A stretch of DNA of 64,000 nucleotides from Hymenobacter convexus (GTDB lineage Bacteria; Bacteroidota; Bacteroidia; Cytophagales; Hymenobacteraceae). The position numbers were made by a program, and so were the translations under genes. The notes under the pieces are model-generated. The model searched no databases, had not been told where the DNA came from, and saw nothing but the letters and a program-made list of their open reading frames with translations. Each line of letters begins with the position of its first letter. Within the stretch, counting starts at the first letter, position 1. The stretch covers positions 269,880 to 333,879 of the forward strand of contig NZ_JAUQON010000007.1 of NCBI RefSeq assembly GCF_030580955.1, read 5' to 3'. This document shows, piece after piece, positions 31,570 through 39,934 of the stretch.

Positions 31570-33060
31570 ATGAAATCGAAAATTGACCCTAAAATCGTTG
31601 TGGGCCTGGCGCTGGCGGTGGGCGTGCTGCTGCTCACGGCGGCGGCCTCGTTCTGGAGCATTCGCGGGCTGAAAGTGCAGACCGGGCGCGTGCAGCACAC
31701 CTACCAGGTGCTGCAGGAAGCCGAATCCATCACGGCCGTGCTCAAGGATGCGCAGGCCGGCACCCGCGGCTACCTTCTCACCGGCGACACGGTGTATTTG
31801 CGGCCTTACAGCATGGCATCCAACCAGTTGCCCGACGCGCTGGCGCGCATGCGCGACCTCACCGTGGACAACCCGGAACAGCGCGCCCGCCTCGATTCGC
31901 TGCAGATGCTGGTGGAGCAGGAATTCCGTATTCTGCGCCCGCTCACCGAAATCAAGAAAGCCATGAGCCAGTCGGCTATGCAGACGCTGCTGGACACCGA
32001 CCGCCAGACGCTGCGCCAGGTGCGCGTGCTGTACGCCCGCATCAAGCGCAACGAGCTGGCGCTGCTGGCCCAGCGCAGCGAATTGCAGGATATTTTTGAA
32101 ACGGCCACGCCCATTGTGGTGCTGGTGTCGGCGGTGTTGGCGGTGTTGATTGTGGTGTGGCTGGTGATGAAAATCGTGAGCGAGCTGGCCGACAACCGCC
32201 GCCTGCAGGGCGAGCTGACGAACATCAATGCCGAAGTGAGCCGGCGCATCGCACAGATTCGGGCCTTGGCTGAGCAGGTGGTGCAGGGCGATTACACCGT
32301 AAAGATTACCGATTCGGAGGCCGATAATCTTGGCGGCCTGGCCATTTCCCTCAACCGCATGACCCAGACGCTGGACGAGAGCTTCAGCGCCCTCGAAAAG
32401 CGCAACCAGGAACTCGACCAGTTTGCCTACGTGGCCTCGCACGACCTCAAGGCGCCCCTGCGCGGCGTGACCACCATTGTGAAATGGATTGAGGACGAGC
32501 TGGCGGCCGAGCTGTCGCCCCAGCTGCGCACCTACCTCGACCAGATGAAGGGCCGCCTCAGCCGCCTCGAAGACCTCATCAACGGTCTGCTGGCCTACGC
32601 CCGCGTGGGCCGCACCGCCCAGCCGCCCGCCCCCGTGGACGTGGCCCAGCTGCTGGGTGAAGTGGCCGAACTGGTGGTGCCGCCCGATTTTACGCTGCGC
32701 ATCGGCACCGATATGCCCACACTCGTCACCGACCGCCTGGGCCTGCAGCAGGTGTTCACCAACCTGCTTTCGAACGCCGTGAAGTACCATCACCGCGGCG
32801 CCGGACACCTTGAGGTGACGTGCCAGGACATTGGCCGCTGCTACGAATTTCGGGTGCAGGACGACGGACCGGGCATTGCGCCGGAATATCATCAGAAGAT
32901 TTTTCTGCTCTTCCAGACGCTGCGCGACCGGCACACGGCCGAAAGCACGGGCATTGGCCTGAGCATCGTGCAGAAAATCATTGACGAGCAAAAGGGGACC
33001 ATTCGGGTGGAATCGGCGCCGGGCCAGGGCGCGGGTTTTATCTTTACGTGGCCGAAGTAA
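31570..33060 (+). CDS. Sensor histidine kinase with CHASE3 domain
   Basis: 496 residues. A first membrane helix (about 10-32) and a CHASE3-type periplasmic helical domain (about 33-175; LKDAQAGTRGYLLTGDTVYL is characteristic) precede a second membrane helix (TPIVVLVSAVLAVLIVVWLV). A HAMP-like linker with ISLNRMTQTLDESF follows, then the HisKA box FAYVASHDLKAPLRGVTT carrying the phospho-accepting His. The HATPase domain shows N box NLLSNAVKYHH, G1 DDGPGIAPE and G2 STGIGLSIV. It senses an unknown signal across the inner membrane. The single-domain response regulator 90 bases downstream is its likely partner. The ATG at 31570 is preferred over a TTG at 31564. Confidence 0.95.
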   Translation: MKSKIDPKIVVGLALAVGVLLLTAAASFWSIRGLKVQTGRVQHTYQVLQEAESITAVLKDAQAGTRGYLLTGDTVYLRPYSMASNQLPDALARMRDLTVDNPEQRARLDSLQMLVEQEFRILRPLTEIKKAMSQSAMQTLLDTDRQTLRQVRVLYARIKRNELALLAQRSELQDIFETATPIVVLVSAVLAVLIVVWLVMKIVSELADNRRLQGELTNINAEVSRRIAQIRALAEQVVQGDYTVKITDSEADNLGGLAISLNRMTQTLDESFSALEKRNQELDQFAYVASHDLKAPLRGVTTIVKWIEDELAAELSPQLRTYLDQMKGRLSRLEDLINGLLAYARVGRTAQPPAPVDVAQLLGEVAELVVPPDFTLRIGTDMPTLVTDRLGLQQVFTNLLSNAVKYHHRGAGHLEVTCQDIGRCYEFRVQDDGPGIAPEYHQKIFLLFQTLRDRHTAESTGIGLSIVQKIIDEQKGTIRVESAPGQGAGFIFTWPK

Positions 33061-33149
33061 ACTCCGGCGCGCGGGAACCAGTCTGACCCGTTTTAGCCTT
33101 ATTCGGGTTCGGTTTTTGTTGGCCGGCCTGCCCTATTCTTTGTTTTTTT

Positions 33150-33560
33150 ATGCGTTCTGTTTTACTCGTCGAAGACGATATTTTTGATACCATGACGGCG
33201 GAGAAGTCCTTCGCCAAATTCAACGTACCGCACCAGCTGCACACCGCCTTCAACGGCGAAGAAGCCCTCGACCTGCTGATAGGCCGCAATGGTACCGAGG
33301 CCCTGCGCCCGCTGCCCGAAGTCATCTTGCTCGACCTGAACATGCCGCGCATGAACGGCGTCGAGTTCCTGACCGAGCTGCGCGCCAACCCCGAATTTCA
33401 GCACATTCCGGTGTTCATTACCACCACTTCCAGCATGGATGTGGACCGCCTTAACACCGACCGGCTGGGCGTGAGCGGCTACATTCTCAAACCGTTGGAC
33501 TTTGAAACCGGCACCGACCTTTCGGATAGCCTTAGCCTGCTCGAGAAGCTCCTGAACTAG
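33150..33560 (+). CDS. Single-domain (CheY-like) response regulator
   Basis: 136 residues, a receiver domain only. VLLVEDDIFDTMTAEKSF holds the acidic pair, ILLDLNMPRMNGVEF the phospho-accepting Asp (about residue 61), FITTTSSMDVD the conserved Thr/Ser, and GYILKPLDFE the Lys. No output domain is present, so it must act by protein interaction, as in Rcp1-type regulators paired with phytochrome-like or CHASE3 kinases. It follows the histidine kinase gene on the same strand and is probably co-transcribed. A TATTCTTTG, one base longer than the -7 consensus, lies just before the start and could allow separate expression. Confidence 0.95.
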   Translation: MRSVLLVEDDIFDTMTAEKSFAKFNVPHQLHTAFNGEEALDLLIGRNGTEALRPLPEVILLDLNMPRMNGVEFLTELRANPEFQHIPVFITTTSSMDVDRLNTDRLGVSGYILKPLDFETGTDLSDSLSLLEKLLN

Positions 33561-33730
33561 CGTCGGCCGCTCATTCGAACTTCATAGGCGGCGCCGGAAT
33601 TTGTAGGGATTCCTGGTGGTTTCGGGGTTTATTGCGGAGCCGTGGCACCAGCCAATGAAGGCCAGGCGCCGCGTATTTGCCAGCCGTTGCTACCTTGTTC
33701 AGTCTCATTGCCGTTCCTGCTGTCTTTGTT

Positions 33731-34702
33731 ATGAGAATTCCCGTTGTTTTTCCGGTTTTGCTGACAGTGCTGCTCGGTGGGCAGGCCGCTCACGCTCAAG
33801 ACGATGGCCCGCGCCAGCTCGGTGCTCCGCCCGCGATGCCCAATGCACCCAAGCCGCGCCCGGCGCCTGCCCCGCGCCAGCTCGATGCCGTGCCCGTGGC
33901 CCCGCCCGACACCACCCGCCGGGCGGCCGTGACGGCCCCGCTGCCGGCGCCCATGCCCGCGCCGGTGTATGCGCCCACGCCGGCGGGCCAGCTGCCGGGC
34001 AGCAACACCCGCGCACCCCGCTTCCAGGTGGGCCTGAAAAACGGCATGGTGTACAGCGGCAACGACGTGGAAACGAAGAACCCGCTCTTTGGCCGGCCGT
34101 ACCTGCTGCTCGATGGGCAGCGCAAGTTTGAGATGGCCGAGGTGGGTTTCTACGACGACGAAACGGGCCATTACGTGCGCACCAACCTGCCCGGCTCGTC
34201 GCGCGAGACCACCTTGCGGCGCGAGAAAACCGGCCGTATTAGCCTCTATTCCATCACCACCACGCAGTACAGCTCGGGGCCGGGCGGCTTTGGCTACCCG
34301 GGGTATGGCTACGGCTACGGCGGCTATGGCTACGGCGGTTTCGGCGGCTACCCCTACGGCGGCTACCGCACCGTGAAAACCGAATACTTCTCGAAAGACA
34401 ACGGGCCCATCCAAAACCTTACCTCGCGCAACCTGATGCTGGCCACCAGCGACAACGCCGGCGCCCAGCAGCTGCTTTTTGACGCCCGACGCTATCAGCA
34501 GGCCACCGTGGCCAGCTACGTGGTGGGCGGCGGCCTGCTGGTGGCGGGCCTGCTGCAAAGTGTGCGGCCCACCGATGCCGGCCGCTCCATCTCGCCGCTG
34601 GTATACGCGGCCATTCCCGTGCTCATCGTGCCTATCGTGCTGCAGAGCAAGCAGGCGAATAACCAGCGCCAAGCCATTGCCCTGTATAACGCCGGGCGAT
34701 AG
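33731..34702 (+). CDS. Secreted Gly/Tyr-rich protein of unknown function
   Basis: 323 residues. A signal peptide (RIPVVFPVLLTVLLGGQAAHA, then Gln-Asp) is followed by a Pro/Ala-rich segment (about 25-95). A beta-rich region (about 96-175; FQVGLKNGMVYSGNDVETKN, FYDDETGHYV) precedes a striking Gly/Tyr-rich tract near residues 186-215 built of YGYGGYG-type units. A hydrophobic helix lies near 260-290 (ASYVVGGGLLVAGLLQSV), with a further one near 300-312. The topology suggests a membrane-associated envelope protein with a flexible Gly/Tyr loop. I recognise no family. The ATG at 33731 is chosen because the signal peptide starts there; TGTCTTTG, one mismatch from the -7 element, almost abuts it. Confidence 0.8.
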   Translation: MRIPVVFPVLLTVLLGGQAAHAQDDGPRQLGAPPAMPNAPKPRPAPAPRQLDAVPVAPPDTTRRAAVTAPLPAPMPAPVYAPTPAGQLPGSNTRAPRFQVGLKNGMVYSGNDVETKNPLFGRPYLLLDGQRKFEMAEVGFYDDETGHYVRTNLPGSSRETTLRREKTGRISLYSITTTQYSSGPGGFGYPGYGYGYGGYGYGGFGGYPYGGYRTVKTEYFSKDNGPIQNLTSRNLMLATSDNAGAQQLLFDARRYQQATVASYVVGGGLLVAGLLQSVRPTDAGRSISPLVYAAIPVLIVPIVLQSKQANNQRQAIALYNAGR

Positions 34703-34729
34703 AGGATGCCTGTTCTAAAGGAAGAGCCT

Positions 34730-34906
34730 GTCATTGCGAGGCAGAGCCGAATCAATCCGTCCTGTTCTCAGCAATTACCCTCATAATGTGACAAAGCCCC
34801 GGCACTGCGCAGTGCCGGGGCTTTTTGCTTGTCGACGAAGGCTTGTCGCAAAAGAATACGTCTGGTTTTGATAGGACGGATTGCTTCGGCTCCGCCTCGC
34901 AATGAC
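34730..34906. repeat. Composite inverted repeat with internal terminator (copy 2)
   Basis: Outer arms 34730-34763 and 34873-34906 (GTCATTGCGAGGCAGAGCCG onward) are imperfect complements. The interior carries ATAATGTGACAA, a perfect 32-bp palindromic terminator and TGGTTTTGAT, in the same order as in the copy at 22737. It follows the Gly/Tyr-rich gene. Confidence 0.9.
34791..34826. terminator. Palindromic bidirectional terminator in composite repeat
   Basis: 34793-34824 is a perfect 32-base palindrome (AAAGCCCCGGCACTGC and its complement) followed by a T-run. Confidence 0.9.
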
Positions 34907-34959
34907 CGTTTCTCCTTCCCTCCGGCAACCCCAGCCCCGCCCGCCCGCGTAGGCGCAGG

Positions 34960-35706
34960 ATGAAACTGCCTGCCGCTACTCCTGAAATTTCCGCTCCTGA
35001 TTTTGCGGCCCGCCAGGCCAAGGCGCTGCTGGTGCACGAGCGGCTGTGCGCCGAATACGGGGCCCCGTTCCGCTTCTTCAGCACCAAAGACCCGCTGAGC
35101 GAACTGGTGAGCGCCCTGCTGTCGCACCGCACCAAAAACGCCGATTCGCACCGCGCCTATCAGGAGCTCACGGCCACTTTTCCCGACTGGGCAACCGTGC
35201 GCGACGCACCCACCGAGGCTGTGCAGCACGCCATCCGGGCCTGCACCTGGCCCGAGCAGAAAGCGCCGCGCATTCAGGCGGTGCTGCGCGAAATCAGCGA
35301 GCGGTGCGGGTCGGATGCGCCGTGCTCGTTGGATTTTCTGGCCGAAATGCCCGTACCCGAGGCCCGGGCCTGGCTGGAAAGCATCAGCGGCGTGGGCCCT
35401 AAAACCAGCGCGGCTACCCTGCTGTTCAGCACCCTGCGCATTCCGGCCATGCCCGTCGATAGCCACCACCACCGCGTGGCCCAGCGCCTGGGCCTTATCG
35501 GGCCGAAGGTAGGTGAAGGCCCGGCCCATAAGCTGCTGGAGGCCCTGCTGCCGCCCGGCTGGGACGCCCAGCAGGTGTACGACCACCACGAAGCACTCAT
35601 GTTCCACGGGCAGAAGTGCTGCTATTTCAGCGGGCCCGCCTGCCATCGCTGCGTGGTGCTGGACCAGTGCCCGTTTGGGCAGGCGCGGATGGGTGGGGGC
35701 AGTTGA
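34960..35706 (+). CDS. Endonuclease III-like DNA glycosylase (HhH-GPD, 4Fe-4S)
   Basis: 248 residues, a base-excision-repair glycosylase/AP-lyase of the HhH-GPD superfamily. It begins with PLSELVSALLSHRTKNADSH (Nth has LSAQATD here). The helix-hairpin-helix is ISGVGPKTSAATLLF with the lysine of the lyase reaction. The catalytic Asp is in MPVDSHHHRVAQRLGL. Four cysteines for an iron-sulfur cluster lie in CCYFSGPACHRCVVLDQC, fitting C-x6-C-x2-C-x5-C. The HRTKN loop and the extra His residues differ from classical Nth, so substrate preference may differ. It is preceded by a composite repeat and followed by another inverted-repeat element. Confidence 0.9.
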   Translation: MKLPAATPEISAPDFAARQAKALLVHERLCAEYGAPFRFFSTKDPLSELVSALLSHRTKNADSHRAYQELTATFPDWATVRDAPTEAVQHAIRACTWPEQKAPRIQAVLREISERCGSDAPCSLDFLAEMPVPEARAWLESISGVGPKTSAATLLFSTLRIPAMPVDSHHHRVAQRLGLIGPKVGEGPAHKLLEALLPPGWDAQQVYDHHEALMFHGQKCCYFSGPACHRCVVLDQCPFGQARMGGGS

Positions 35707-35728
35707 TGGGTGAATTGGTAAAAGAAAC

Positions 35729-35823
35729 GTCATGCTGAGCGCAGCCGAAGCATCTCTACTGCGCAAGTAATCAATACCATTGCAACGAAGCGGTAGAGAT
35801 GCTTCGACTGCGCTCAGCATGAC
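35729..35823. repeat. Large inverted-repeat element (31-bp arms)
   Basis: The left arm starts at 35729 (GTCATGCTGAGCGCAGCCGA) and the right arm is 35793-35823, with one mismatch. The loop AAGTAATCAATACC continues to TGCAACGAAGCG, the same tail as in the copy at 42307, so those two are closest relatives. Confidence 0.9.
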
Positions 35824-35860
35824 GGGCTATTATTTGTGATTGATTTCAAAACCACTCATC

Positions 35861-36133
35861 ATGATTCTGCACCTGCGCGCCAAGCCCAATGCCCGCGCCA
35901 ACCAGTTGCTCCGCGCCGCCGACGGCACCCTCACCGTGCGGCTGAAAGCGCCGCCACAAGAAGGCCAGGCCAATGCGGTGCTGCTGGCGCTTCTGGCCGA
36001 AACCTTCGGCGTGCCCAAAAGCCGCGTGATGCTGCTTAGCGGCCACACGGCGCCATTTAAGAAAGTCGAGATTGAGGGGATAAGCGAGGAAGAGGGCGCC
36101 CAGCGGCTGGCGCAACTCCCGGCCGGGAAATGA
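35861..36133 (+). CDS. DUF167 (YggU family) protein
   Basis: 90 residues. LRAKPNARANQLLRAADGTL, VRLKAPPQEGQANAVLLALL and FGVPKSRVMLLSGHTAPFKK are the standard features of the small alpha/beta YggU/DUF167 family. Its cellular role is unknown. The ATG at 35861 begins the conserved ILHLRAKP strand. The TPR-AAA+ gene begins 69 bases later on the same strand, so it may be the first gene of that operon, though YggU genes are usually found next to unrelated genes. Confidence 0.9.
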   Translation: MILHLRAKPNARANQLLRAADGTLTVRLKAPPQEGQANAVLLALLAETFGVPKSRVMLLSGHTAPFKKVEIEGISEEEGAQRLAQLPAGK

Positions 36134-36202
36134 GGCGACGGTGCACCAGCCGCCGGTGGGTGCTAACTTTCCACCTGAATTTCTCAGCCCTCCCCTACTG
36201 CT

Positions 36203-37576
36203 ATGTCTGCCGACCTCCAGCCGCTGCTCGACGCCCTGCAATTTTCGCCCGATAACCTGCCCCTGCGCCAGCACCTGGCCCGCCAGCTCAACGCCACCGG
36301 CCGCCACCAGGAGGCCGAAACTCTGTGCCGCGAAGGCCTGCGCCAGCACCCCGCCGACGATGCCCTGCGCCTGAGCCTGGCCGAAGCCTACTTTGCTGGC
36401 AACAAGCATTCGGCCGCCTTTGTGGTGGTGGAAGAGTTGCTGGACCAACGCGCCGACAACGCCGCCGCCCACCTGCTGCACGCCCGCCTGCTGCTGGCCG
36501 CCGGCCAGCCCACCGAAGCCCGCGAAGCCTACGCCCACGCCCTGGAAATCAACCCCGGCCTGGCCGACCGCGACCTCGGCCAGGCCCTGGAAGCCGCCGC
36601 GCCCGCCAAGCGCGTGCCCGCGCCCGCCAACGGCGGCTACGCGCCCGCACCCGCTCCTCACGAGGACGAGCCCAGCGCCCAGGCCAAGCTGCTAGGGCTG
36701 GAGAGGCCCAAAATAAACTTCTCCGACGTGGGCGGCATGGAGGCGGTGAAGGATGAAATTCGGCTCAAAATCATCCACCCGCTGCAGTTTCCGGATTTGT
36801 ACAAAGCCTACGGCAAGGCCAGCGGCGGCGGGCTGCTGCTCTACGGCCCGCCCGGCTGCGGCAAAACCCACCTGGCCCGCGCCACAGCCGGCGAGGTGCA
36901 GGCCAGCTTCATCAGCGTGGGCATTGCGGATATTCTGGATATGTGGCTGGGCAACTCCGAGAAAAACCTGCACCAGTTGTTCGAACTGGCCCGCAGTCAG
37001 GCGCCGTGCGTGCTGTTTTTTGACGAAGTGGACGCCCTAGCCGCCAACCGCCACGACCTGCGCCAGAGCGCCGGCCGCACCGTCATCAACCAGTTTCTGG
37101 AGGAGTTGGACGGGGCCACGCGCTCCAACGAGGGCGTGCTCATCATGGCCGCCACCAACGCGCCCTGGCACCTCGACCCCGCTTTCCGCCGCCCCGGCCG
37201 CTTCGACCGCATCACGCTCGTGACGCCGCCCGACGAGCCGGCCCGCGCCGCCATTCTCGACATCCTGCTGCGCGGCAAGCCGCTGGCGCCCGGCGTGAAC
37301 ACCGCCGCCGTGGCCGCCCGCACCGCCGGCCTGAGCGGTGCCGACCTGATGGCGCTGGTGGACGGCGCCGTGGACGTGTGCCTGCGGGCTTCCATGCGTA
37401 GCGGCCGCCCCCTGCCCATCGAGCAAAGCCACCTGCTGGACGCCGCCAAGGTGGTGAAGCCCAGCACCAAGGAGTGGTTTGCCACGGCCCGCAACTATGC
37501 CCTGTATTCGAACGAAGGCGGGCTGTACGATGACATTTTGGTGTACCTGGGCGTGAAGAAGCCGGGCGGGCTGTGA
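36203..37576 (+). CDS. TPR-AAA+ ATPase (p97/FtsH/SpoVK-like core)
   Basis: 457 residues. The N-terminal ~130 residues are TPR-like helix pairs (LRQHLARQLNATGRHQEAET, ADNAAAHLLHARLLLAAGQP). A Pro/Ala linker (about 131-160) leads to an AAA+ module: FSDVGGMEAVKDEIR, Walker A GPPGCGKT (215-222), Walker B LFFDEVDAL (261-269), sensor-1 Asn near 319 and arginine fingers RRPGRFD (329-335). All catalytic residues are kept. The C-terminus has the usual helical lid and an unusual tail YSNEGGLYDDILVYLGVKKP. Such ATPases thread or remodel protein substrates as hexamers. The next four genes encode TPR-membrane proteins, the first overlapping its stop codon, so this ATPase likely acts at the membrane with them. 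Substrate unknown. Confidence 0.92.
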   Translation: MSADLQPLLDALQFSPDNLPLRQHLARQLNATGRHQEAETLCREGLRQHPADDALRLSLAEAYFAGNKHSAAFVVVEELLDQRADNAAAHLLHARLLLAAGQPTEAREAYAHALEINPGLADRDLGQALEAAAPAKRVPAPANGGYAPAPAPHEDEPSAQAKLLGLERPKINFSDVGGMEAVKDEIRLKIIHPLQFPDLYKAYGKASGGGLLLYGPPGCGKTHLARATAGEVQASFISVGIADILDMWLGNSEKNLHQLFELARSQAPCVLFFDEVDALAANRHDLRQSAGRTVINQFLEELDGATRSNEGVLIMAATNAPWHLDPAFRRPGRFDRITLVTPPDEPARAAILDILLRGKPLAPGVNTAAVAARTAGLSGADLMALVDGAVDVCLRASMRSGRPLPIEQSHLLDAAKVVKPSTKEWFATARNYALYSNEGGLYDDILVYLGVKKPGGL

Positions 37577-38814
37577 TGACGGAGGGCCAACCGCTTCAGC
37601 ACGAAGCCGATTGGTTTGTGCAGGCCCGCAACCTGGTGGCGGTGCGCCGCTATGCGCTGGCCGAAGAACTGACCCGCCGGGAATTGGCCCGGAACCCGCG
37701 CTCGGCCGTGGCGCTCACGGTGCTGAGTATGGTGCTGAGCGAGCAGAAACGTTATGCTGAAGCTGAAGCGGCGGCCCGCAGCGCCATCGCCGTGCGCCCG
37801 CTATATGGCGAGGCCTACTACCTGCTGGCCGTCGGCCTCATCAACCAGAAGCGCGCCACCGAAGCTGGTGCCGCCATCGACACGGCGCTGGAGCTGGACC
37901 CGAGCGACCCGAAATTCTACGCCCTGCGCAGCCAACTGGAGCTGGCCTGGGACTTCCCGGCCCAGGCCCGGGCCACGGCCGAAGCCGGCCTGCGCTGGAA
38001 TCCCAAGCATCCGGATTGCCTGTACCAATTGCTGCGGGCGTTGCGCCGGCTCGATGACAACGCCCGCGCCGAAACCACCGCCCGCACCATCATCGGCCTG
38101 AATCCGGGCTATTGGCGAGCGCACCTGGCCCTGGGCGAGCTGCTGTTGCTGCGCGAGGCCTACCTGCCGGCCGAAGAGCATTTTCGCACTGCCCTACGGC
38201 TGGAACCCAGCTCGCAGGACGCCAAAAATGGCTTGTCCATTACCTGGAAGCAGCGCTACTGGCTGCCCCGCCAGATGGAAAAGCTGGACACGCCCCTCAT
38301 CAAAACCGGTGAGTGGCTGGAGGCCCGGCTGGGCAAGGCGGGATATCCGCTGCTGTTTATTGGGTTGGTGCTGGTTTGCTCGCTGCTGTGCCTGCCGCTG
38401 GGGCTGCTGTATGGCTGGGCGTATCTGCGCTGGCGGCTGGCGCCCGTGGTGCTGCAGCTGCGGGGCCGCCCCTTGGCCTGGCTGGGGCCGCTGAACTGGC
38501 GGCTGGCGGTGGCCGGCGTGGGGTGCCTGGGGGCCTTGGTGTTGGCCGTGCTGCTGCCTACGCAACTGCCGGTGGTGGCCGCCACCATGGCCGGGCTGGC
38601 CGCGGTGGGGGTGTGGCGCGAGGTGTGGGGCGAGCCCGTCCCCGAGCCCGACCGCCGCCACGTGGAATGGTTTTGGGTGGTGGGGGCAGTCGCCGTGGTG
38701 TTTCTTTTCTGGCTCGATGACACGCCACCGGCCTTTCGGGCGCGGCTGACCTTGTTTGGCTACGCGGCGGCACTTAGCATTATGACTTTCACTCAGCCCC
38801 AGGTATCGGAATAA
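37576..38814 (+). CDS. TPR protein with C-terminal membrane domain (TPR-TM 1)
   Basis: 412 residues. The N-terminal ~235 residues are about six TPR units, with repeats such as NPRSAVALTVLSMVLSEQKR, GEAYYLLAVGLINQKRATEA and YWRAHLALGELLLLREAYLP. The C-terminal part has about four to five membrane helices from YPLLFIGLVLVCSLLCLPLG to LTLFGYAAALSIMTF. No signal peptide is present, so the TPR domain is predicted cytoplasmic, where it could meet the AAA+ ATPase. The ATG overlaps the upstream stop as TGATG (37574-37578), implying translational coupling; a GTG at 37573 is also possible. Topology resembles the last gene of the run (41071). No family name is recognised. Confidence 0.85.
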   Translation: MTEGQPLQHEADWFVQARNLVAVRRYALAEELTRRELARNPRSAVALTVLSMVLSEQKRYAEAEAAARSAIAVRPLYGEAYYLLAVGLINQKRATEAGAAIDTALELDPSDPKFYALRSQLELAWDFPAQARATAEAGLRWNPKHPDCLYQLLRALRRLDDNARAETTARTIIGLNPGYWRAHLALGELLLLREAYLPAEEHFRTALRLEPSSQDAKNGLSITWKQRYWLPRQMEKLDTPLIKTGEWLEARLGKAGYPLLFIGLVLVCSLLCLPLGLLYGWAYLRWRLAPVVLQLRGRPLAWLGPLNWRLAVAGVGCLGALVLAVLLPTQLPVVAATMAGLAAVGVWREVWGEPVPEPDRRHVEWFWVVGAVAVVFLFWLDDTPPAFRARLTLFGYAAALSIMTFTQPQVSE

Positions 38815-38880
38815 TTTTACCAGCCGCAACCAGCCGTAATCGGCCAAGATTCCTGTTTCCATTTGCTTCCCACTTTTCCC

Positions 38881-39912
38881 GTGCCACCCACTTCGCCAAG
38901 CCTTCCCTCGCTAGCCAGCATCTGGCAGCTGCTGGAGTTGCACCGGCCCGCGCTGGCCGAAGCGGCGGCGCGGCAACGCTTAGCTGCCGACCCCGCTAAC
39001 TGGGAAAACCTGCTGGCCCTGGCCGAAGCGCAGCAGCAGCAAAACCAACTGGTGGCAGCCGCCGATACGGCCGCGGCCGCCATTCGGGCCGAGGCCAATG
39101 CCCACCAGGCGCACTTTGCGCTGGCGCAGGCGCTGGGCCGCCTGGGCCACCTGCGCCAGGCCGAAGCTGCCGTGCGCCAGGCCCTGCGGCTGAGCCCGCG
39201 GGTGCCGCGCTACCACGGGTTTCGGGCCCAGCTTTTTTACCTGCAGCAGAGCTACAACGCGGCCATCGCCTGCGCTGAAGAGGGCCTGCGGCTGGCGCCC
39301 GAACACGCCGATTGCCTGCTGTGGCGCGCCCTCTCGCAGGAGCGCCTTGACCAGCCCTCCGCCGCCAACGAGGACTTCCAGCGCTTGTTGCGCGTGGCCC
39401 CGGAAAGCGAGCTGGTGCACGCTCGCCTGGGCCGGGTGCTGCTCAACCGCTACCAGCCCGCCGCGGCCGACCAGCACCTTGCCGAAGCCCTGCGCCAAGA
39501 CCCCAACCTGGCCGCCGAGCTGGTGCCCCTGCTCCGGCTGGCCCGGCGCCGGCAGCATTGGCCCGACTGGTTTTTGCGCAGCGAGCGCCGGTGGGCCGAG
39601 CGCCGCGCCCAGGGCCGCGACCCCGGCCTGGGCGTGCTGCTGAAGCGGATTTGGGCCACCGGCGCGGTGGCGCGGGCGTGGTGGCGCACCCGGCACGACC
39701 CTATTTTCCATCAGCGCCTGCCACCCAACCCGAACCCGGAATGGCGCCGACAGTTGAAGGTGTGGGGCCTGGTGCTGGCTATTATTGCGGGTATTGCCGG
39801 ACTGGTTAGCATTTGCGGGTGGCTGGGTTTTCCGGTGATAGCCGGGTTGCTACCAGCCATTATTTTGCAGGTCCTTGCCTGGTATATGAAAAGGCATCGC
39901 GGACAGCATTGA
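38881..39912 (+). CDS. TPR protein with two C-terminal membrane helices (TPR-TM 2)
   Basis: 343 residues. TPR helices fill the first ~230 residues: SIWQLLELHRPALAEAAARQ, HFALAQALGRLGHLRQAEAA and the unit with HADCLLWRALSQERLDQPSA. A basic segment with WWRTRHDPIFHQRLPPNP precedes two membrane helices (VWGLVLAIIAGIAGLVSICG and onward). It is clearly a paralogue of the next gene: HADCLLWRAL-QERLDQP, the RHDP-F motif and overall layout are shared. The GTG at 38881 is chosen; a TTG at 38863 is in frame. TCCATTTG, one mismatch from the -7 consensus, lies just upstream. Predicted cytoplasmic TPR domain, inner-membrane anchor. Confidence 0.83.
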   Translation: MPPTSPSLPSLASIWQLLELHRPALAEAAARQRLAADPANWENLLALAEAQQQQNQLVAAADTAAAAIRAEANAHQAHFALAQALGRLGHLRQAEAAVRQALRLSPRVPRYHGFRAQLFYLQQSYNAAIACAEEGLRLAPEHADCLLWRALSQERLDQPSAANEDFQRLLRVAPESELVHARLGRVLLNRYQPAAADQHLAEALRQDPNLAAELVPLLRLARRRQHWPDWFLRSERRWAERRAQGRDPGLGVLLKRIWATGAVARAWWRTRHDPIFHQRLPPNPNPEWRRQLKVWGLVLAIIAGIAGLVSICGWLGFPVIAGLLPAIILQVLAWYMKRHRGQH

Positions 39913-39934
39913 CTTCATCGCCTCCTTGCTCGTT

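Noticed and set aside
31555..32991. 478-residue minus-strand reading frame
   Set aside because: Fully antisense to the histidine kinase, His/Gln/Gly-rich, no family features.
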